Positions 12,801-13,365 of a DNA stretch of 13,365 nucleotides are shown piece after piece. The stretch lies in contig CAJWLI010000017.1 in NCBI GenBank assembly GCA_913043075.1, positions 1 through 13,365 of the forward strand, given 5' to 3'. The stretch's first letter is position 1. Each line of letters begins with the position of its first letter. Source of the DNA: an uncultured Gammaproteobacteria bacterium (GTDB lineage Bacteria; Pseudomonadota; Gammaproteobacteria; Pseudomonadales; Azotimanducaceae). Under the pieces are notes generated by a model, which did no database searches, was not told the DNA's origin, and worked only from the letters and a program-made list of their open reading frames with translations. The translations under genes and the position numbers were made by a program.

Positions 12801-13365
12801 ATGAAAATTCTTGTGGCAGCCAAAAGGGTTGTTGACTACAACGTAAATATTAGAGTTCTCTCGGATAACACTGGCGTAGACCTTAACAACGTAAAAATGT
12901 CGGTAAATCCTTTCGATGAGATAGCAATAGAAGAGGCAGTGCGACTCAAAGAAGCAGGGATCGCTGAGGAAGTCGTTGTTGTGTCGGTAGGCGCCTCAAA
13001 TTGCCAAGAACAGATTAGAACCGCACTCGCGTTGGGCGCTGACCGAGGGGTTTTAGTAGAGACTGATGAAGAGATGCAGCCTCTGGCGATCGCAAAGGTT
13101 TTAAAGGCGGTGGTAGAAAAAGAGCAGCCCCAGCTTATTATACTCGGAAAGCAGGCGATCGATGGTGATAACAGCCAAACTGGTCAGATGTTAGCCGCGT
13201 TATGCGGATTCTCCCAAGCCACTTTTGCCTCAGAAATAGAGGTCAAGGAGGGGTCTGCGGTTGTAACACGAGAAGTGGACGGTGGCCTTGAGACTATCAC
13301 AGTCAAACTGCCAGCCGTGGTAACCACCGACCTTAGATTGAACGAGCCCAGATACGCGTCTCTGC
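12801..13365 (+). CDS. etfB: Electron transfer flavoprotein beta subunit, 5' part
   Basis: The first 188 codons of EtfB; the gene runs off the window end (usual length about 250 residues). It begins MKILVAAKRVVDYNVNIRV and contains VKMSVNPFDEIAIEEAVRLK, which is the family N-terminal pattern, then the AMP-binding region around LGKQAIDGDNSQTGQMLA, and at the edge the signature VKLPAVVTTDLRLNEPRYAS. EtfB binds AMP and, with EtfA, forms the soluble carrier that takes electrons from acyl-CoA and related dehydrogenases to ETF-QO. ATG 12801 is preceded by AGGGAG at 12791-12796. Divergence from ETF-QO suggests shared control; etfA is expected directly downstream, outside the window. Confidence 0.95.
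   Translation, partial: MKILVAAKRVVDYNVNIRVLSDNTGVDLNNVKMSVNPFDEIAIEEAVRLKEAGIAEEVVVVSVGASNCQEQIRTALALGADRGVLVETDEEMQPLAIAKVLKAVVEKEQPQLIILGKQAIDGDNSQTGQMLAALCGFSQATFASEIEVKEGSAVVTREVDGGLETITVKLPAVVTTDLRLNEPRYASL

Overview
The window looks like bacterial chromosome with moderate GC, dense gene packing and mostly clear Shine-Dalgarno sites. A divergent ETF-QO / EtfB locus, a DUF1285 gene and a fatty-acid-type thiolase next to a DUF35 protein suggest a proteobacterium, most likely an aerobic gammaproteobacterium, possibly marine. This is inferred from gene content only and the confidence is moderate. I see no rRNA, tRNA, insertion sequence, CRISPR array or phage gene.

Region 1 (1-4520, + strand) is an oxidative, acyl-CoA-type gene run: the 3' part of a D-lactate/2-hydroxyacid dehydrogenase-like flavoprotein, two different LLM-class (luciferase-like, F420/FMN) oxidoreductases, a DUF35 zinc-ribbon/OB-fold protein and an SCP-x-type thiolase. 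It ends in a very clear intrinsic terminator (13-bp stem). The DUF35 protein and thiolase probably form one enzyme complex. The substrate is not visible from the sequence. A YfcE-like metallophosphoesterase starts only 9 bases after the terminator.

Region 2 (5037-9717) looks like a nucleoside-scavenging island. A tight four-gene minus-strand operon (gaps of 8, 12 and 17 bases) encodes, in order of transcription, a purine-type phosphoribosyltransferase, an isopenicillin-N-synthase-like 2-oxoglutarate/Fe(II) oxygenase, a nucleoside hydrolase and an NAD-type SDR dehydrogenase. Divergent to it is a signal-peptide-bearing adenosine deaminase of the ADGF type, possibly translated from a leaderless mRNA. 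A plausible flow is: exported deaminase makes inosine, nucleoside hydrolase releases base and ribose, and the phosphoribosyltransferase recovers the base. The oxygenase and the SDR are the unexplained members and may modify the base and oxidise the sugar. This is the most interesting system in the window.

Region 3 (9762-10896, + strand) holds a DUF1285 gene and an overlapping gene of a family I do not recognise. Its 3' end overlaps the ETF-QO gene tail to tail by 16 bases.

Region 4 (10881-13365) is the electron-transfer-flavoprotein locus: ETF:ubiquinone oxidoreductase on the minus strand and the start of etfB on the plus strand. The 255-base region between them carries a strong candidate promoter for ETF-QO, overlapped by a perfect 7+7 inverted repeat that looks like an operator. 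ETF and ETF-QO pass electrons from acyl-CoA dehydrogenases and some 2-hydroxyacid dehydrogenases to quinone, which fits the oxidative genes of region 1.
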